This document shows, one piece after another, positions 59,661 to 64,000 of a DNA stretch of 64,000 bases (position 1 is the stretch's first letter; each line of letters opens with the position of its first letter). Position numbers and translations under genes: made by a program. The stretch comes from Bettongia penicillata ogilbyi (lineage: Eukaryota > Chordata > Mammalia > Diprotodontia > Potoroidae): assembly GCA_023548195.1 (NCBI GenBank), contig JAJHZJ010000399.1, positions 7,693,100 to 7,757,099 of the forward strand, in the 5' to 3' direction. Below the pieces are notes generated by a model. It saw nothing but the letters and a program-made list of their open reading frames with translations. It was not told the DNA's origin and searched no databases.

Positions 59661-61484
59661 TTTGCAGACTATCTTCCATGAATCCTTCTAGATATTGGTT
59701 ATTCACTTTAAAATAGTTATTTTCTTTTTATCTGATATAAAAAAACCCTTTCTTTTTCTGTTTTTTCTTTTTCCCTCTCTCTGTTCTTGGCCAGCAAGCA
59801 AAAAATCGGAGAAATAAAAAATGGATGTAGATTTCTACTAACATCTGTCTCTAGGGAAAAGGTCACTGAACTCATAAGCAAGAAACAAACTGCCTTGTAA
59901 AACTAGCCGTTAAACTCAGTTTACTTAGTTGCACTGCACTATTTATGACAAGTCACTAAAATGTCACCCAATCCCACTGTGGCATGAGTCATTTACAGGG
60001 AAGCTTCCTCTCAGAGTGCTTGCCTGGGTTATGTAGGCAGGACAAACAATTACTTTATTTCTTCAAAATCAGAGGCACTTTAGGAAACCCTAGATCATGA
60101 AAACTGCAGGTGTCTGAGAATGATTTTAAAGAAACTATTTATGGTTCTAATTTTAAATATTTCTCAGGAAAGATAATGGGAGGAAAACATCTTGCACATT
60201 CTCTGAACAATTATTAGACAGTTTATTGGATAATGGCAGTGTTGACTTAATGAGCCGCAAGACCTCCCATGGAAGCCAGACAAGATGACTTAACCTGATG
60301 CATTCTCTGCACAGTTTTAAAAAAACCCTCTGCAATAACCATCAGTAATAATGTCTAAGGAAAAGAACAGTGCTTCCTAGTAATAAACTCTGAAGACATC
60401 TACAAAAGTCAAATGCCTTTGTCTAATGTGTTGCTATAGCCTTGCCCAGGAAGGCTTAACCCTTTGGCCACAGGAGAAGTCTTCATTCTCAGCATTTGTT
60501 TTGGCAATTAAAAGAACAAAAGACACTAACATTTGGAGCTCATGTGAATCATATCATTTGAAATTCTTAATCAGGAAAAGTTTCCCCATCTGAGCTTATC
60601 TCAGGGAAAATGGCTCAAGCATAAGACAGGCAGCCATCTGCTCTAGTTAATAAAGAGGCTAATAAGGAAGCTAACTGTTACTTTTTCATATGCAGAAAAA
60701 ATGAGTAACCCCTACTTTGATGGCATAACTTTCATTTTAACACATACTTCTGGGACTTGATGTTGCCACAGATTCAAGCCAATCATTCCATTCATAGTAT
60801 CAGAAAGTCATAGTGAGTTTAGGCTGAAATGCTAGATGAGGTTTTCATGTCACCAGGGAACTCATTATAAGGACAAACATCTCCTAGCTAAAGTTACTGC
60901 TTTAATTATAGACAGAAAACCCAACTTATGGGGGGAAAATAAGTCGAGGGAGGGGCAAATAACATAATGACATTGAACTTCTCATCCAGCAGCTCAATTA
61001 TTCAAACAACAGAGTGTTTGAGGAGTGATAAACAGCATGAAGTAAAACAAAATGTTGCAGAAAACTACTAACAAGAGTTGAAACAGCTGGAATCCAGTTG
61101 TCAAGAGGCAAGGAAAAAAGAATTCTATACTGATACAATCTCATAGCTTTCCTAAAAATAAAAAGAAAGATCTCTATGACTCTTTTTCTTCCCAACTTAA
61201 AACTAGCCACTTCTCAGGAATGAAATCATGATAATAAGTGTCTATGTTAATTTGAATGGTTTTAAGGTCTAAGAGAATGATAAGAACCTTTTCAGCTTAA
61301 TGCTCAGTTGATCTTTTAAAAAACCCAACGTATTTTACTTTCTCCTTCCTAAATCCTTTGACTCACAATGTTGATGATCAATGATAATAATAACTAACTT
61401 TTTCATAAGTACATGTGTACTTGACTCCAGGTTCATTGATTTTTTTAAGTACATAAAACACTTTTCCATAGGCAATACCCCCGA
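59661..61484. other. Repeat-poor intergenic stretch
   Basis: About 1.8 kb with no recognisable interspersed repeat and no frame above 83 codons, in a window where repeats are otherwise dense. A pyrimidine-rich run lies at 59,745-59,790. Confidence 0.55.
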
Positions 61485-61800
61485 GAGATTGGTAATATTA
61501 TCCCCATTTTTACAAATAGTACATCTAAGCCTAAAAGACTTACCCAGGGTCACGTAGGTATTAAGTGTATGAAGTGGGATTTGCACTTAGATCTTTCTGA
61601 CTGCAGATCCAAAAGTCTAATACCTGTGCCAAACTGCTGCATTCCAATCTAACTACTTGATCACAACCAACTCTGGCTTAGCAATGAAGTCCTAGAGAGT
61701 TTCCTGATATATATGAAGTTAAGTAATTCATCCTAGGGATTTGAATCCAGGCCTTCTTGATACTGAGATGAGCATTATCCCAGGCTGCCTCTGTGGAAAT
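61485..61800 (-). mobile_element. Two MIR/MAR1-like SINE fragments
   Basis: 'CTTACCCAGGGTCACGTAGG' and 'GGGATTTGCACTTAGATCTT' (61,539-61,600), then 'GGATTTGAATCCAGGCCTTC' with 'TTATCCCAGGCTGCCT' (61,737-61,792). Confidence 0.65.
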
Positions 61801-61832
61801 CATATGCCTATTTAAATCCATGAAAATACATG

Positions 61833-61850
61833 TCCCTCCCTCCCTCCGTC

Positions 61851-61923
<73 letters not shown>
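61833..61923 (+). repeat. (CCCT)n then (TC)n microsatellite
   Basis: CCCT units at 61,833-61,846 and about 35 TC units to 61,923. The Arg-Glu repeat frames on the minus strand are artefacts. Confidence 0.97.
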
Positions 61924-61925
<2 letters not shown>

Positions 61926-63436
61926 GCAAATGTCCAGTTGCTAATTCTACCCTTTAAGACACAGCCTTCTGTAAGCATTCTTTCCAAAATTCTATAGTCA
62001 TGCCTAAGCAGCAACACTCCAAAAACAGCAAGTTTGGTAAAAGCCTGGTTATACAGGAAATTCTGTTTTTTCTAGCTAATAAAGAAGAAAAGCACAGTAT
62101 CATTCTAATGGTACTTGTTTATGATCTCCTATTTCCTTTATTATATGCAAAATATGGAGAGGCAAGAAAAATCAAAAGATTCAGTTTAATTTGAAATTAT
62201 TAAGTATCTACTATATGCAAAGTATTCTGATAGCTTCAAGGAATTCAATGAAAAATACCTGCACAATCTCAGCCACCAAGTATCTTACAATGCCATCTTT
62301 ACAGGGCCAGGAAGAAATATACACCAATGAACATATTGCAAATAAGAATGAAAAAACTCAGAATATCAGAGATTCAGGGAGAGAGGAATTTCATCTAACT
62401 AGGAGAATTAGGAAAAACTTAAAAAACAAGTTAGTAACTGAGGCAGGCCTTCAAAGTAAGAATTTTATTGAAATTCAGAGATGACAAGAGAGTTCAACTG
62501 GACACTGCTGAAAGTTAACCTGATGATCTACTTTTTTGTTGTCTCTCTTAGTATGCAATCAATCAAACCAATATTTATTATTTCCTCTGTTCCAGGCACT
62601 ATGCTAAGCTCTGGAGACATAAATAAAAAGAATGAAATTATTCCTACTCATAATGACCTTGCATTCCATTTAATCAAGATGTTTGCCCACAGTCATACCA
62701 CTAATAGTAGTATTACAGAACCAAAAGTTGAGCCCACATCCTCCGGGTTCAAAACCAGTCTTCTACATATTATACTTCAATGTCATTCTTGCCTCAAGAA
62801 GATTTCAAGAAGTGTCATAGGGGTTTATCAAGGGAAAGTTGATATTCAAAGGTTGCTCACATATAATTACTAAGGTCACTTTAAGAAAACATTTATGAAA
62901 ATACTCTTTTGCAAGACAAAACTTTTGTTTTTGCTTTTTTAAAGTATTTACATGAGGTTTCTTGATAAATATTTACAAAGTTTTCATTAACACACCTTTG
63001 AATTCTCATGTCACAGTATTCCTAGCCATGACCTCCTAAGTCATGACCTAAGCCTCTGAATTTTTTTTCCCTTCTTCTTGTTCTCCAATAAAAAATGCAT
63101 CTAATCATTAATGCCCTACTAAGGAAATGATGGGATATCACTAAGGCATTATTCTTTACAGATAATATGCATGCATTTTATCAGAGGCTTTCAATATCTT
63201 AACACAAAGGAATTGCTAAGTGACAAAAATATCAGATATCTCAGCAGACAGGAGTAGAAGAAATGTTTTCAGACAAGGAGACTTTGCAGGTCCCTTATAT
63301 CACATCCTAAATGCAGCTGCCTATTCTGCCTACAAGCTAGACTTCACAATAATCTTTATTTTCATTCATTCACTCAACATTTATTAAGGACTTGCTGTGT
63401 GGATGTGTGAACATACTGACATCATTTTTACATATG
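61924..63436. other. Intergenic with L2-like and MIR scraps
   Basis: L2-like starts lie at 62,184-62,290 and 62,560-62,650 ('TTCCAGGCACTATGCTAAGC'), a reversed MIR-like piece at 62,685-62,790 ('TTTGCCCACAGTCATACCAC'), and another L2-like start at 63,362-63,405. The 97- and 130-codon frames at 62.2-62.9 kb cover these repeats and are not genes. Confidence 0.5.
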
Positions 63437-63915
63437 TGTAATTGTAATGGTAATTTAAATGGGAAAAATCTTTCCCATTCATTAATAGGCCCATGTGAAC
63501 TGCTTAAATCATATGGAAGTCTAAGTTATATGTGGTGGGAGGAGCTTTCTAAACATGTGGAATAGGAAGGGTAGAGCAGAACTGGGAGGAAGCTGATCAG
63601 GCTAGTAAGAGCTGGGAAGGACATAGGCAAGCAGGCACAGCTAGACTCCTGAGAATTTGTTTGTTTGTGGGAAGATCCTGGGGAATGGGGCAAGGAGGCT
63701 TGGAAATGCCTTTGTCCCCTGTAGCGCAAATGTGTATTGATCTCTTGGCTACTATGACTAATTTGGCTTTCTGGTTTTAGGATTTGGCTTTAAGGTGTCT
63801 GAATAAATGTTTTCTTCTGCCTTCTATATGGAAAGTCTGTTATACTTTGTGACTGAGAACTGTGCCAGCATATTCACAATCACTGCCAGTGCTATGACTA
63901 TTGCTTTGGTGATAC
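63437..63915 (+). mobile_element. Solo LTR of the dUTPase-bearing ERV family
   Basis: It starts TGTAATTGTAATGGTAATTT, aligns with 4858-5330 and, reversed, with the provirus LTRs. An AATAAA at 63,803 fits the polyadenylation site. It ends near TTGGTGATACA. Confidence 0.85.
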
Positions 63916-63929
63916 AGTAATATAAGACA

Positions 63930-64000
63930 TGACACCTTCTTGGACCTTAATTTTCTCACTTATGAAATGAGATCAGGCTAAGTGATCTCTGATGTCCTCA
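63930..64000 (+). mobile_element. MIR-like SINE fragment, cut by window end
   Basis: 'TGGACCTTAATTTTCTCACT' and 'GGCTAAGTGATCTCTGATGT'. Confidence 0.6.

Overview
The window reads as nuclear DNA of a marsupial. It is AT-rich and has no confident host protein-coding exon on either strand. It is packed with interspersed repeats of marsupial type: L1 with CCAAGATGG-like 5' ends, an ORF1-only 'half-L1', two tRNA/RTE-type SINE families common in marsupials, MIR, L2 and CR1-like fragments, hAT DNA transposons and a class II-like endogenous retrovirus (ERV). Family names come from remembered sequence, not from a search, and the genus is not resolved. Long open frames are all pieces of retroelements or simple-repeat artefacts, so the window looks intergenic or deeply intronic.

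Layout. 1-3.7 kb: 3' part of an L1, split by an insertion that carries two SINE heads, followed by an isolated ORF1 piece. 3.8-7.2 kb: ancient L2-like repeats, a solo LTR and a 159-bp local duplication. 7.4-10.2 kb: a complete, decayed HAL1-type element on the minus strand with 15-bp target-site duplications (TSDs). 10.3-17 kb: CR1-like and L2 pieces, a minus-strand L1 3' end and a long CT tract. 17.1-18.9 kb: a 5'-truncated L1 with near-perfect TSDs. 20.4-23 kb: two SINEs, an L1 5'UTR without a body (carrying a perfect 30-bp palindrome) and two hAT-like elements. 25.4-29.0 kb: an internally deleted provirus on the minus strand with two LTRs, gag-like remnants and a recognisable dUTPase. 29.8-36.5 kb: a full-length but dead L1 with both ORFs and TSDs. 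36.5-48 kb: repeat-poor AT-rich DNA, then L2-like, MIR and SINE insertions. 48.5-49.0 kb: a 501-bp element with inverted arms of about 117 bp. 51.5-53.3 kb: a SINE cluster. 54.9 kb: a fragment resembling a Y-box (cold-shock domain) processed pseudogene. 56.7-57.5 kb: a hAT element with an exact 8-bp TSD. 59.7-61.5 kb: a repeat-poor stretch. 63.4-63.9 kb: another solo LTR of the provirus family.

Nothing here works as a gene system. The functional logic is retrotransposition (L1 machinery mobilising SINEs, HAL1 and pseudogenes), retroviral insertion and older cut-and-paste transposition. The most informative objects are the TSD-bounded HAL1, the hAT element with its exact TSD, the long inverted-repeat element, the dUTPase-bearing provirus and the Y-box-like pseudogene.
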